Positions 8,482-17,117 of a stretch of 64,000 nucleotides of DNA are shown one piece after another (positions within the stretch are counted from its first letter, which is position 1; every line of letters starts with the position of its first letter). Source of the stretch: Sulfuricurvum sp. (GTDB lineage Bacteria > Campylobacterota > Campylobacteria > Campylobacterales > Sulfurimonadaceae); the NCBI RefSeq assembly GCF_030691015.1, contig NZ_JAUYFF010000010.1, positions 185,857-249,856 of the forward strand, read 5' to 3'. The notes under the pieces are model-generated. The model made no database searches and was not told where the DNA came from. It worked only from the letters and a program-made list of their open reading frames with translations. The position numbers were made by a program, and so were the translations under genes.

Positions 8482-9731
8482 TATTTGCCCCCCACTTTTT
8501 TAGCTTCTGCTTTGGTAATAAACGGCAATGCTATAAACAATGCCAAAAAGGTCATTGATGAAGCGAAACCTACCCATGCATTTGCACCGGTCGGAGGCAA
8601 TTTACCATACACTGTTAAGACAATTAAATCGGCCATTAAGAACCAGAACCAATATTTAAAATAAGGGCGTTGATTCGCCGGTTTAACCATAGGAGAACGA
8701 TCCAACCAAGGCAATACAAGGAAAATAGCATTCGCAAAACCAAACGCCATCAATCCTAAATCTTTACCTGAAACACCTGCGATTTCAAAGAAGAATCCGC
8801 GTAATACTTCATAGCTCCACAAGAAATACCACTCAGGGTAAATATGTGCCGGAGTTTTAAGGCCGTCGGCTTTATCAAAGTTAACAGGGTCCATTGCAAA
8901 GTTGTAATGGAAGAAAACCAAATAGAAAAAGAACAACATAAAGAAACCGAGAACAAAGAAATCTTTTGACAAGAATACCGGCCAGAAAGGGACAACTTTA
9001 GACTCTTTTTTGTTACCTGCAAGGTATTTTTTCGCTTCTTCGTCGAAATCGAAAAACTCACCCTCTTCGTTATTAACGTGTGGAAAACGTAGCGCATAAA
9101 AGTGGAATACGATCGCACCGATAATCGCCAACGGAATCAACAATACGTGAAGCATAAAGAAACGGGTCAACGTTGAATCGGAAACATAGAAGTTACCGCG
9201 AATCCAAACAACCAGTTCATCACCGATAACCGGAATACCGCCGAAAATCTCGGTAATAACGTATGCTGCCCAATATGACATTTGTCCCCATGGAAGCATG
9301 TATCCGCTGAACCCTTCTGCAGAGAAAAGCATGAACAAGAGCATACCTGAGACCCAAATCATCTCACGCCCTTTTTTATAAGAGCCGTAATAGATTCCGG
9401 TAAACATGTGAATGTAGATTACCAAGAAAACAACCGAAGCACCCACAGCATGGATATGTCGGAACAGCCAACCGTACGCTACTTCTTGCATAATCGTGTA
9501 GTTAACACTGTCAAACGCCATGTTAACGTCTGGTTTGTAATACATCAAAAGGAAAATCCCTGATACTACCAAGAACGTAAACAACACGGTTAAAAGAACA
9601 CCCATTGCCCACAAGAAGTTAATATTTTTCGGAATCCAATACTCTGTCATCATCACTTTTACAAAGTTAACAACACCTAAACGTTGGTCAAACCACTCGA
9701 GCATCGAGTCTGCTTTTTTAAATTCTGCCAT
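8481..9731 (-). CDS. petB: cytochrome bc1 complex, cytochrome b subunit
   Basis: A 416-residue, multi-spanning cytochrome b. The haem-ligand histidines are seen in WLFRHIHAVGASVVFLVIYIH and in FFMLHVLLIPLAIIGAIVFH, and the quinol-oxidation site signature PEWYF is present. It oxidises menaquinol and moves protons across the cytoplasmic membrane. The preceding Rieske gene ends one base before its start. Confidence 0.96.
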   Translation of the reverse strand: MAEFKKADSMLEWFDQRLGVVNFVKVMMTEYWIPKNINFLWAMGVLLTVLFTFLVVSGIFLLMYYKPDVNMAFDSVNYTIMQEVAYGWLFRHIHAVGASVVFLVIYIHMFTGIYYGSYKKGREMIWVSGMLLFMLFSAEGFSGYMLPWGQMSYWAAYVITEIFGGIPVIGDELVVWIRGNFYVSDSTLTRFFMLHVLLIPLAIIGAIVFHFYALRFPHVNNEEGEFFDFDEEAKKYLAGNKKESKVVPFWPVFLSKDFFVLGFFMLFFFYLVFFHYNFAMDPVNFDKADGLKTPAHIYPEWYFLWSYEVLRGFFFEIAGVSGKDLGLMAFGFANAIFLVLPWLDRSPMVKPANQRPYFKYWFWFLMADLIVLTVYGKLPPTGANAWVGFASSMTFLALFIALPFITKAEAKKVGGK

Positions 9732-9732
9732 C

Positions 9733-10248
9733 TTATGCTCCTCCTGCTTTCGCCATCATCGCTTTGTACTCAGGACCTTCTTCACCCAAAACAAGCGTTA
9801 CACCGTCAAGTTTAAACGGCGGAATATCCAATGGTCGCGGTGGAGGGCCGAATTTTTGAACACCTGAATCGGTGAATTCTCCTCCATGACAGGCGCATTT
9901 AAAATCGTGCTGATCCGCACGATAAGCCGGAATACAGCCAAGATGGGTACAAAGACCGATCATAACTGAAAAATAGTGATCACCGATTTTGACACTGCGG
10001 CCATCCGTCGGTTTCATATCTGCGGTGTATTTAAGGATAAACACCGGTTTCCCACGCCATACGGCGATTTCTAGTTTATTGGCTTCTAAGCCTGACACGT
10101 CTACCGTTGTAAAACCGGCGGACATGACGCTAGGGAGCGGATCCCATGTCTTCTTCATCGCGATGAGCGAGGCAATACCCCCGACAGCAGCGACTGCACC
10201 AAAGGCTTTACCGATAAACCCTCTTCTGCTTTCATCCATCATTGTCAT
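9733..10248 (-). CDS. petA: cytochrome bc1 complex, Rieske iron-sulfur subunit
   Basis: The Rieske cluster ligands are present as CTHLGC and CACHGGEF, with the GPPPRPLDIPPF proline loop following. The N-terminus carries a twin-arginine signal (SRRGFIGKAFGAVAAVGG), so the folded cluster protein is exported by Tat and stays anchored by its uncleaved helix. It is the first gene of petABC-cytochrome c. In-frame ATGs at 10242 and 10239 compete as start; AGTGAG lies at a better distance from those than from 10248. Confidence 0.95.
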   Translation of the reverse strand: MTMMDESRRGFIGKAFGAVAAVGGIASLIAMKKTWDPLPSVMSAGFTTVDVSGLEANKLEIAVWRGKPVFILKYTADMKPTDGRSVKIGDHYFSVMIGLCTHLGCIPAYRADQHDFKCACHGGEFTDSGVQKFGPPPRPLDIPPFKLDGVTLVLGEEGPEYKAMMAKAGGA

Positions 10249-10296
10249 CTCACTTAAGTTGGAAATTTAACTCCCTATCATAAGTTAAAAAGGTTT

Positions 10297-10318
10297 AAGT
10301 TTCTATAAATTGAAACTT
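10297..10318 (-). terminator. weak terminator between the mnmG transcript and the bc1 operon
   Basis: AAGTTTC and GAAACTT form a seven-base-pair AT-rich stem at the stop codon of the upstream gene; CCTTTTT follows shortly after on the minus strand. Confidence 0.4.
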
Positions 10319-11172
10319 TTACTTATGAATTCGATTACTTCAGTGTTACTATTTATAATTTTTTGATAACTATTTGATGAAGATATTCTTATGGCTTGCA
10401 TAAGCTGTTCTTGGTTGTATCCATCGACAATCGGAATACTTAACATCGTAAATAACGGAATAAAATTTCTTTCATAATCAGGACGTTGTAAGAAAATCGG
10501 CTTTCCGCCGCCGACTAAGTTTTGAAGTGCCGCCATCGGGGAAGCGGTGACTAAAATCTCACTTTGTCGAATCACTTTATCGTAAGCTTCACACTCATGA
10601 ATGTGAGAAAAACTCTCTTTAAGAGAAGTTTCATATCCTAAGAAATGGTAAAAGCCCATCAATAGTTCCATATTGAACGATTTAAAGAGTTCTTGGTTTT
10701 TTTCCAAATCCTTCTCATAGTCATCATCACCGAAAAAGAGGGCCATCGGAATCGTTTTAGGGAGCGGTTCAAAATAACGTTTATCGACAACTACTGCGTT
10801 ACAAATTCCCTCACCATTCAAATACGGTGAAATCAAAAGCTCTTTAGGGTGTTTGATATCGCTAGGATCATCACTAATGCGAATAAATGAGGGGAAAAAT
10901 TGGGTCATATCATCCAAAAGAGTCGGATTGATCTCGGCTGAGTCAAAAATCATTCGATCACCATGATGCGCGATTTGAGGAATATTACGGACAAGATCCA
11001 CACCGACGGAACGTTTTATACCGTACTCTTTTGCTTCTGCCGCAATCCGAAAATCAGAACAAAGCAGCGTGATGTCGATCTTTTTTTGAAGCTCATTCAT
11101 TATGGCAACAGCACGATGAAAACGGTCAAGCCCGATGCGGTGCCCCGTGTGGACGTAGTAAAAATATCTCAT
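10303..11172 (-). CDS. unknown protein with a glycosyltransferase-B-like C-terminus
   Basis: A 289-residue soluble protein. The N-terminus ([24 protein letters not shown]) and the C-terminal [24 protein letters not shown] recall the nucleotide-sugar-binding region of GT-B enzymes such as MurG or PseG. The similarity is by pattern only and no catalytic residue is certain. Its ATG overlaps the mnmG stop by four bases (ATGA), so it is translationally coupled to a tRNA-modification gene. It could be a surface-polysaccharide enzyme carried along by operon structure. I would annotate it as hypothetical. Confidence 0.7.
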   Translation of the reverse strand: MRYFYYVHTGHRIGLDRFHRAVAIMNELQKKIDITLLCSDFRIAAEAKEYGIKRSVGVDLVRNIPQIAHHGDRMIFDSAEINPTLLDDMTQFFPSFIRISDDPSDIKHPKELLISPYLNGEGICNAVVVDKRYFEPLPKTIPMALFFGDDDYEKDLEKNQELFKSFNMELLMGFYHFLGYETSLKESFSHIHECEAYDKVIRQSEILVTASPMAALQNLVGGGKPIFLQRPDYERNFIPLFTMLSIPIVDGYNQEQLMQAIRISSSNSYQKIINSNTEVIEFISKSFNL

Positions 11173-13040
11173 TTTTTTCCTGCCATTTTAATGTAAATAT
11201 GTAATATATCCAACGCAGCGGGCGTCATTCCGCTGATCTGCGATGCCGCCTGCAAGGTGGGTGGATTAAAGGTATTCAGTTTGCTCACGATCTCGTTAGA
11301 GAGTCCTGAGACAGATGAAAAATCAAAATTTTCCGGAATGGCAATATGGAGCATCTTCGACATCCGCTCGATATCGTCGCTTTGTTTTTCGACATAACGG
11401 GCGTATTTGGCTTCGATCAAAATCTGCTCTTGGATATAGGGGTCAAGCTCTGCGAAACTCGGGATCAGTTTAACCAATTTATCAAGCTCAAAACTTTTGC
11501 GTGAAACGAGTTGTGTAGCGGTGAGCTTATCGGTGATATGCTCCTCGCCGATAGAGGCTAAAAATGCCAAAAACTCTTTGTTTGGTGTATAAATCGTCTC
11601 TTCGAGAAGTTTTAACCCTTCCGCAATTTGGATACGTTTTGTCTCGATCCGCTCCATCTGAGCATCATCGATGAGCCCCAGAGCGTGACCGTAGCGTCCC
11701 AAACGCAAATCGGCCGTCTCTTCGCGGAGCAACAAGCGATATTCGGCGCGGGAGGTGAACATACGGTACGGCTCTTTCGTCCCTTTGGTGACCAAATCAT
11801 CGATCAAAACCCCGATGTAGGCTTCATCACGACGCAAGATGAGCGGCTCTTTCCCTTGAAGTGAGAGTGCGGCATTGATCCCCGCCATCATCCCCTGTGC
11901 CGCGGCTTCTTCGTACCCTGTTGTCCCGTTGAGCTGTCCGGCACAGTAGAGATTTTTGACTTTTTTTGTCTCCAACGTGTGTTTAAGCTCAGTCGGATCG
12001 ACGTAATCGTACTCGATTGCATACCCGTAACGGACGATTTTCGCATTCTCCATCCCCTGTACGGAGTGGATCATAGAACGCTGTACATCAGGTGGGAGCG
12101 AGGTGGACATACCGTTGATGTAGCACTCGGTATTTTCCGCACTTTGGGGTTCGATAAAGAGATGGTGACGCTCTTTGTCACGGAAACGGTTGATCTTATC
12201 CTCGATACTCGGACAATAACGCGGCCCTACCCCCTCGATCTGTCCCGTAAAAAGGGGAGCACGGTGAAAGTTCCCCTCGATGAGGGCGTGAGTATCTTCG
12301 TTGGTGTAGGCGATATAGCAAGGGAGCTGTTTTTTGGTACGAGCGAACTCGTGCCGATCGGTGCGGAAGCTAAACGGATTAGGAAGTTCGTCGCCGTCTT
12401 GAATCTCCATGACACTAAAATCGATGGATGAGCTATCTATTCGGGGACACGTCCCTGTTTTGAGCCGTCCGACATTTAACCCAGCCGCGCGAAGGGAATC
12501 GGTAAGTCCTTTGGCGGGAAACTCGCCGAAACGACCTGATTCCTGAGTGATCTCCCCGATATGGACGACACCGTTTAAGAACGTCCCCGTCGTCAAAATT
12601 ACCTTCTTGGCTCGATACTCGTTGAGCAGATGGGTGCGGACGCCTACAACAGAGCCCTCTTCGACGATAAGAGCCGTAACCGTCTCTTGGATCAACGACA
12701 TGTTAGGGGTGGTGAGGATTTTATTGCGGGCGAGGATACGGTATCGATCCATATCGATCTGCGCACGGCTTCCGCGAACGGCGGGGCCTTTGGTGATATT
12801 GAGAATACGAAACTGGATTCCCGCTTCATCGGTCAGCAATCCCATCTCTCCGCCGAGGGCATCGAGTTCACGAACCAAGTGCCCTTTAGCAAGTCCACCG
12901 ACGGCAGGGTTACAGCTCGTAGCACCTACTTGTTCCGCTAAAATAGAGACCATCAGGGTATTTTGTCCCATGCGTGCCGAGGCGAGTGCGGCTTCGATTC
13001 CGGCGTGTCCTCCGCCGACGACGATAACGTCATAGTTCAT
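11169..13040 (-). CDS. mnmG: tRNA uridine-34 modification FAD enzyme MnmG (GidA)
   Basis: MnmG, with MnmE, installs the carboxymethylaminomethyl or aminomethyl group on C5 of the wobble uridine. The FAD-binding [19 protein letters not shown] is at the N-terminus, with the family's [38 protein letters not shown] and [17 protein letters not shown] segments. The 623-residue length is standard. A -10 box lies 33 bases upstream. A partner acting on the same tRNA position (mnmD-type mnmC) is encoded 2 kb away. Confidence 0.97.
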   Translation of the reverse strand: MNYDVIVVGGGHAGIEAALASARMGQNTLMVSILAEQVGATSCNPAVGGLAKGHLVRELDALGGEMGLLTDEAGIQFRILNITKGPAVRGSRAQIDMDRYRILARNKILTTPNMSLIQETVTALIVEEGSVVGVRTHLLNEYRAKKVILTTGTFLNGVVHIGEITQESGRFGEFPAKGLTDSLRAAGLNVGRLKTGTCPRIDSSSIDFSVMEIQDGDELPNPFSFRTDRHEFARTKKQLPCYIAYTNEDTHALIEGNFHRAPLFTGQIEGVGPRYCPSIEDKINRFRDKERHHLFIEPQSAENTECYINGMSTSLPPDVQRSMIHSVQGMENAKIVRYGYAIEYDYVDPTELKHTLETKKVKNLYCAGQLNGTTGYEEAAAQGMMAGINAALSLQGKEPLILRRDEAYIGVLIDDLVTKGTKEPYRMFTSRAEYRLLLREETADLRLGRYGHALGLIDDAQMERIETKRIQIAEGLKLLEETIYTPNKEFLAFLASIGEEHITDKLTATQLVSRKSFELDKLVKLIPSFAELDPYIQEQILIEAKYARYVEKQSDDIERMSKMLHIAIPENFDFSSVSGLSNEIVSKLNTFNPPTLQAASQISGMTPAALDILHIYIKMAGKK

Positions 13041-13072
13041 TATTACTTCTTTTTACGTAAATTATTAATGCA

Positions 13073-13078
13073 ATTATA
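13073..13078 (-). promoter_or_regulatory. -10 box for mnmG
   Basis: ATTATA on the plus strand reads TATAAT on the minus strand, in the context AGCTATAATTGC, 33 bases before the mnmG ATG. Confidence 0.45.
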
Positions 13079-13159
13079 GCTTCCCTTGTTGAAACCTATA
13101 AAAAGAGAAAGGAAAAATAGCCTACAATTAAGAAAATATTTTGATGACAGGTGACACAA

Positions 13160-13357
13160 ATGGATGCCGCAAACACCAAAACATTAGAAGAGCTTCTCAA
13201 AAACTACAATCCGGAACCTCTCGAATACGATCCTGAAGTAGATGGAGGAGACGAATACCTCATCCGCGACGAGCTTCTCCAAAAAAAAGAGGAACTCAAA
13301 GACGTTATAACCAAGCTTAAAGAAAAACAGCGCGAAGACAAAAAAGTTCGCCGTTAA
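13160..13357 (+). CDS. small charged coiled-coil protein, unknown
   Basis: A 65-residue, highly charged protein. An acidic N-terminal half (PEPLEYDPEVDGGDEYLI) is followed by a Lys/Glu helix likely to form a coiled coil (LLQKKEELKDVITKLKEKQ). There is no signal peptide, cysteine or membrane segment. The ATG at 13160 is preferred over the GTG at 13151 because AGGTGA then lies five bases upstream. A TACAAT box at 13123-13128 may drive it. I do not recognise a family. Confidence 0.65.
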   Translation: MDAANTKTLEELLKNYNPEPLEYDPEVDGGDEYLIRDELLQKKEELKDVITKLKEKQREDKKVRR

Positions 13358-13365
13358 GTGCGCTT

Positions 13366-13374
13366 TGTTATAAT
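13366..13374 (+). promoter_or_regulatory. extended -10 promoter for the Sel1-repeat gene
   Basis: TG-T-TATAAT, 27 bases upstream of the ATG. Confidence 0.45.
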
Positions 13375-13400
13375 CCTCCAAAAATTGACTAGGACTCTGT

Positions 13401-14084
13401 ATGCTCCAAAGTGCATTTGATGCTTTTAATAATGGGCGCTATGATGAAGCGCTAGAGCTTTTTGAAACGCTCGCCCTCCAAAACAACCCTACCGCCCTCT
13501 CATCACTGGGGTATATGCACCAAAAAGGGCTGGGGGTTGAGAGTTCACTGGAGCGATCCTACCATCTCTATCTCCAAGCCGCCGAGCTGAATGAACCCGC
13601 CGCCATTTACAATCTCGCTCTGATGTATGCCGACGGTGTCGTTGTCGCACATGACCAATTCAAAGCCTACGAGTACCTCCTCCGCGCCGCCATATTGGAA
13701 TTTCCACAGGCACAGTTTGAAACGGCACTCTCACTGGAGAGGGGTTTAGGATGTGCACAAAATTTCTCCGAAGCGGCATTTTGGTACGAAGAAGCGGCTA
13801 AGAGGGGAAATACCAACGCGTTCAACAATCTCGGCGTCCTCTATAAAGAGGGGCATGGAGTGGTACAAGACTACCCCAAAGCCTTTATCTGTTTCTCCCG
13901 CGCCGCCAATATGAATCTCGCTGAGGCTCAGTATAATCTGGGTCTTATGTACGATCAGGGGTTCGGATGCGAAGCCGATCACGATACAGCACTCGAATGG
14001 TGCCGAAAAGCGGCCTATAACGGTCACGAAAAAGCGAAAACTATTATCCGTTCTTTGCAAGAAGAGGGTAAGATTGTATTTTAA
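13401..14084 (+). CDS. Sel1-repeat (TPR-like) protein
   Basis: The 227-residue protein is made almost entirely of about five Sel1-like repeats of roughly 36 residues. Each has the pattern ALxxLGxMxxxGxGVxxDxxKAxxxxxxAA, for example NLGVLYKEGHGVVQDYPKAF and NLGLMYDQGFGCEADHDTAL. Such solenoids bind other proteins. No signal peptide is visible, so it is probably cytoplasmic, unlike the exported cysteine-rich Hcp proteins of Helicobacter. It is followed 12 bases later by riboflavin synthase. Confidence 0.9.
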   Translation: MLQSAFDAFNNGRYDEALELFETLALQNNPTALSSLGYMHQKGLGVESSLERSYHLYLQAAELNEPAAIYNLALMYADGVVVAHDQFKAYEYLLRAAILEFPQAQFETALSLERGLGCAQNFSEAAFWYEEAAKRGNTNAFNNLGVLYKEGHGVVQDYPKAFICFSRAANMNLAEAQYNLGLMYDQGFGCEADHDTALEWCRKAAYNGHEKAKTIIRSLQEEGKIVF

Positions 14085-14096
14085 CAAGGGAGCACT

Positions 14097-14711
14097 ATGT
14101 TTACAGGTTTGATTCGAGAAATGGCGCAGGTGAAAAGCTTCGGCGGGAATCGTTTATCCCTCAAAGCCGCGCACAAACCTAAACTCGGTGACTCCATCGC
14201 TATCAACGGCACGTGCCTCTCGGTCGTGAGCATCGAGTCGGATGGATTTAGCGTCGAACTCTCCCCTGAAACCCTAAAACACATTGCTACCGAAAAACTA
14301 AGCGCTTCCGTACACATTGAACCCGCTATGATGATGGGGGATCGATTCGAGGGGCATATCGTCCAAGGGCATATCGACACGATCGGCACTATCCGCTCCA
14401 TCACCGACAACGGCAACAGTTACGATGTGATCGTCGATGTCGACTCAGCATTTATCCCCCTCATCCCCCCGAAAGGCTCCATCACCATCGACGGGATAAG
14501 TCTGACGGTCAATGAGGTTATGGGAGATGCATTCCGCCTCACCATCATCCCGATCACGATGCGCGAAACCCTCTTCGGCACTTACAAAAAAGGGACACGG
14601 GTCAACATCGAAACCGACGTATTTGCCCGTTATATGCGCCATATTCTCACCTCATCGGCTAAAAAAGATCTCAGCTGGAATGATATTGACCATATTAGCG
14701 CGTTGTACTAA
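14097..14711 (+). CDS. ribE: riboflavin synthase, alpha subunit
   Basis: Riboflavin synthase dismutates two molecules of 6,7-dimethyl-8-ribityllumazine into riboflavin and a pyrimidinedione. The protein opens with the invariant MFTGLI and holds two lumazine-binding repeats: GDSIAINGTCLSV with HIVQGHIDTIG, then GSITIDGISLTV. The 204-residue length is typical, and the AAGGGAG site seven bases before ATG supports the start. Both ribE and ribC are used as symbols for this enzyme. Confidence 0.95.
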   Translation: MFTGLIREMAQVKSFGGNRLSLKAAHKPKLGDSIAINGTCLSVVSIESDGFSVELSPETLKHIATEKLSASVHIEPAMMMGDRFEGHIVQGHIDTIGTIRSITDNGNSYDVIVDVDSAFIPLIPPKGSITIDGISLTVNEVMGDAFRLTIIPITMRETLFGTYKKGTRVNIETDVFARYMRHILTSSAKKDLSWNDIDHISALY

Positions 14712-14713
14712 CC

Positions 14714-15025
14714 ATGAAAACCATTGAACTCATAATGATGCTCGCATTTGCCGGCGGACTGGTCCTGACACTCTATAAAGTGTATCTCTTTCTCCCGCAA
14801 AAGCCTCTCGCCGATGATGATACGACTCCCGAATCGGTCGAGTTGTTGGAGCGAATTATGGTCGAGTGCAACAATGCCCTCGAGCATCTGGACGAAGAGT
14901 CTCTGTTTCAGATGATGAGTTCACATCACGATTTTGATCCGAAACATTTCTGGCGCTTCAATGAAAACCGCCTCCGCCACCTCATCGAGCACTATCGCCT
15001 CAAAGAGCCGAATTTTCGTCTCTAA
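14714..15025 (+). CDS. membrane-anchored small protein, unknown
   Basis: A 103-residue protein with one N-terminal transmembrane helix (residues 4-26, IELIMMLAFAGGLVLTLYKVYLF) and an acidic, helical tail that would face the cytoplasm (ESVELLERIMVECNNALEHLDEE). It begins two bases after ribE, so it is probably cotranscribed. Its 3' end overlaps the convergent mnmC gene by 26 bases. No family recognised. Confidence 0.6.
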   Translation: MKTIELIMMLAFAGGLVLTLYKVYLFLPQKPLADDDTTPESVELLERIMVECNNALEHLDEESLFQMMSSHHDFDPKHFWRFNENRLRHLIEHYRLKEPNFRL

Positions 15026-15746
15026 GACTTTGGATGGACGGATTGCACCCGATCTTATGTGCCATATCGACTTTCTCATACCCCTCTAAAGTACGCCGCG
15101 AGGCAATCGTCGCATTGCGATACCCCTCACCCTGATTTAAATAGACGTTAAAACCGTTTTCATACAGAGCCAACCGCGTAGCCAGAGCGGTCGAATAGGT
15201 GGTAACAACCCCCTCCTCTCCCATCAGTCGCCCTATATCGGCGAAGTATTCTCTCGTCCAAAGTAGCGGATTGACTGAGGGGCTAAAGGCATCCTGATAA
15301 CACACATCCCATTCCCCCTCCAGTTCTCGCATCGCAACCCGTGCATCCATAATATCGACCGTGATCTGCGTCCGTTCATCCTCGTAACCGCCTAATGTTG
15401 CAATATCGGTAATGATGTTTCGATAGGATTCAAAGATTTCGGGATAAGGAAAATCGACGAGCGAAGCGACGAGTTCGCCGTCAAGTTCCGGGGAGTAGAT
15501 TTCGAGGGTCGTATCGGGGAAATAGGTGTCGCGGTAATAGAGACTCAGGAGGGTATTAAACCCTAAACCAAAACAGATGTCGATGAGACGGAGATGATCT
15601 TTCTCTCTGTGCAGTGCAAAAGCGGGTTCGATGTGTTTTTTGAGCGATTCGTTAAGGGCGCCGTCTTTGGTCGAATGGTAGTGTTCGTCGTATTCACTGC
15701 TGTATGCGGTATAACTGCCATCCTCGCTTTGTACCCACGCCTTCAC
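15000..15746 (-). CDS. mnmD: tRNA U34 methyltransferase, MnmD-type (MnmC1 domain alone)
   Basis: This matches the methyltransferase half of E. coli MnmC, which methylates the aminomethyl group of nm5(s2)U34 in tRNA. The SAM-binding segment is DICFGLGFNTLLSLYYRD, and the MnmC signature is CYQDAFSPSVNPLLWTREYF followed by VVTTYSTALATRLALYENGF. The FAD oxidase half is absent, so the enzyme must work on the aminomethyl product that MnmE-MnmG can form directly. I set the start at GTG 15746, because this overlaps the upstream stop as GTGA and has GGGGA eight bases before it; a GTG at 15761 has no binding site. It is the last gene of the luxS operon. Confidence 0.88.
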   Translation of the reverse strand: MKAWVQSEDGSYTAYSSEYDEHYHSTKDGALNESLKKHIEPAFALHREKDHLRLIDICFGLGFNTLLSLYYRDTYFPDTTLEIYSPELDGELVASLVDFPYPEIFESYRNIITDIATLGGYEDERTQITVDIMDARVAMRELEGEWDVCYQDAFSPSVNPLLWTREYFADIGRLMGEEGVVTTYSTALATRLALYENGFNVYLNQGEGYRNATIASRRTLEGYEKVDMAHKIGCNPSIQSLRDENSAL

Positions 15747-16216
15747 AGTCCATTTCCCCACATATGCATTTTTTTTGCCACGATCACCTCATACCCCTCT
15801 ATCAAATCGCTCATTGCATTGATCGCCCGAAACTCCACCTGATCGAGCAGTTCTTCCACCTCACCAATCGGCATAGAACCGTTTTTTTGGAGAATAATAA
15901 TCTCGGAAGCATTCAAAAGTGTGCGGTAAAGCAGCTCTAAAAATTTGTGTGGAGATTCGTGCAGATGCAATACATCCTGTACAATCACAGCGGCATAATC
16001 GCGAGGAATTCCCCCTGCGGGAGATTTATAATCTTTGATCGTAAAAGTTTTATGAAAAATATTTAGACTCTGATGATCCCCAGGGAAAAGTGAAACATCG
16101 ATCAACCCCTCATAGGGAGCGAGGAAATCACCCATCTCCTCCGTCATAGAATCCAAATGGCTTGTCACCACCATAATTTTCGTATGAGGCGAGGGATGAA
16201 GAAGCGAAGTGATCAT
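15743..16216 (-). CDS. methyltransferase-like fragment protein, unknown
   Basis: A 157-residue soluble protein. The central DYAAVIVQDVLHLHESPHKF followed by LLYRTLLNASEIIILQK resembles the second half of class I SAM-dependent methyltransferases, where an acidic strand and the following helix sit. The GxGxG cofactor loop is missing, so it is probably not an active methyltransferase by itself. It is flanked by four-base overlaps on both sides, which ties it closely to luxS and mnmD. Confidence 0.65.
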   Translation of the reverse strand: MITSLLHPSPHTKIMVVTSHLDSMTEEMGDFLAPYEGLIDVSLFPGDHQSLNIFHKTFTIKDYKSPAGGIPRDYAAVIVQDVLHLHESPHKFLELLYRTLLNASEIIILQKNGSMPIGEVEELLDQVEFRAINAMSDLIEGYEVIVAKKMHMWGNGL

Positions 16217-16515
16217 AATGACAAATCGTGCAGTTCTCTAAATAAGTATGCTTCGACAATATCATCGATGGTGCGCTGTGTATGAGCAACAAGAACCATC
16301 ATCTGATTATCGATGAACTCCATAACGGGTTCATAGTTGTTGGTGACGATAACCGCATCCAACCAACCCTCGATTTCAGAACGATCCGTATAAAAATTAA
16401 TCTCTACGACACGCCCCTCTTCCACCTCTACCGTTGCCCAAAACGATGCGCTTAAAATACCCGTGAGTTCTGACTCCTGCGTATCATCGCCATCCATCGG
16501 CAACAAAAGCTTCAT
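16213..16515 (-). CDS. NifX-like fold protein, unknown
   Basis: A 100-residue protein whose pattern ([56 protein letters not shown]) resembles the small alpha/beta fold of NifX and dinitrogenase cofactor-binding proteins. It has no cysteine and no obvious metal site. The start shares a base with the luxS stop (TAATG). Its position directly after luxS is the only functional hint, and the fold assignment is tentative. Confidence 0.6.
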   Translation of the reverse strand: MKLLLPMDGDDTQESELTGILSASFWATVEVEEGRVVEINFYTDRSEIEGWLDAVIVTNNYEPVMEFIDNQMMVLVAHTQRTIDDIVEAYLFRELHDLSL

Positions 16516-17021
16516 TATTGCTCTACCTTTGCGAGGTCAAGCGCTAACGCTTCGTTATCCATAATATCAATATCTTTGCGGAGCACTTCGGTCGCAATCG
16601 CTTTCGCATCTTCGAGGGAGTGCATTTTGTACGTTCCGCATTGGTAAATGTTGAGTTCAGGGATATCATTTTGACTTTTAACTTCTAGGATATCTTTCAT
16701 CGATGCTTCCCATGCTTCGGCAACGACCTCTTCGCTCGGTGTTCCGATCACAGACATGTAAAATCCGGTGCGGCATCCCATAGGAGAGATATCGATGATC
16801 TCGGTGCTTCCAGAGTTGAGATGATCACGCATAAACCCTGCAAAAAGATGTTCCAACGTATGGATACCTTCAGGAGAGAGTGTTTTTTCATTCGGTTTTA
16901 CAAAACGTAAATCGAAAACGGTGATATCATCACCCTTAGGGGTTTTCATCCCCTTTGCTTTACGAACGGCGGGAGCGGGCATAATGGTGTGGTCTACGCA
17001 AAAACTATCGAGTAACGGCAT
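16515..17021 (-). CDS. luxS: S-ribosylhomocysteine lyase LuxS
   Basis: LuxS cleaves S-ribosylhomocysteine to homocysteine and 4,5-dihydroxy-2,3-pentanedione (DPD), the precursor of autoinducer-2. The metal site is His54, Glu57 and His58 (HTLEH) with Cys128, and the catalytic Cys83 lies in GCRTGFYMS. The 168-residue length is standard and AAGGA lies six bases before the ATG. It heads an operon with the 100-residue, 157-residue and mnmD genes. It is divergent from the aldolase-ABM pair, and an AI-2 kinase gene follows, so synthesis and probable processing of DPD are neighbours here. Confidence 0.97.
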   Translation of the reverse strand: MPLLDSFCVDHTIMPAPAVRKAKGMKTPKGDDITVFDLRFVKPNEKTLSPEGIHTLEHLFAGFMRDHLNSGSTEIIDISPMGCRTGFYMSVIGTPSEEVVAEAWEASMKDILEVKSQNDIPELNIYQCGTYKMHSLEDAKAIATEVLRKDIDIMDNEALALDLAKVEQ

Positions 17022-17055
17022 GAAAATCCTTCAATTTTTATATTTAATGGGAGCA

Positions 17056-17089
17056 ATATTAGCATATTTTATCCCCTCATCGCTATAAT
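17056..17089. promoter_or_regulatory. divergent promoters between luxS and the aldolase gene
   Basis: On the minus strand TGC-TAATAT (17056-17064) lies 35 bases before luxS. On the plus strand TATAAT (17084-17089) lies 29 bases before the aldolase gene. The 96-base gap is AT-rich and I see no clear operator dyad in it. Confidence 0.4.
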
Positions 17090-17117
17090 TTGACCATTAA
17101 TAGAAGGATCTAACATT

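Noticed and set aside
11979..12431. 150-residue frame antisense to mnmG
   Set aside because: Shadow of MnmG codon use; no ribosome-binding site or recognisable domain.
12547..13035. 162-residue frame antisense to mnmG
   Set aside because: Biased composition rich in Ser, Pro and Arg, as expected of an antisense shadow.
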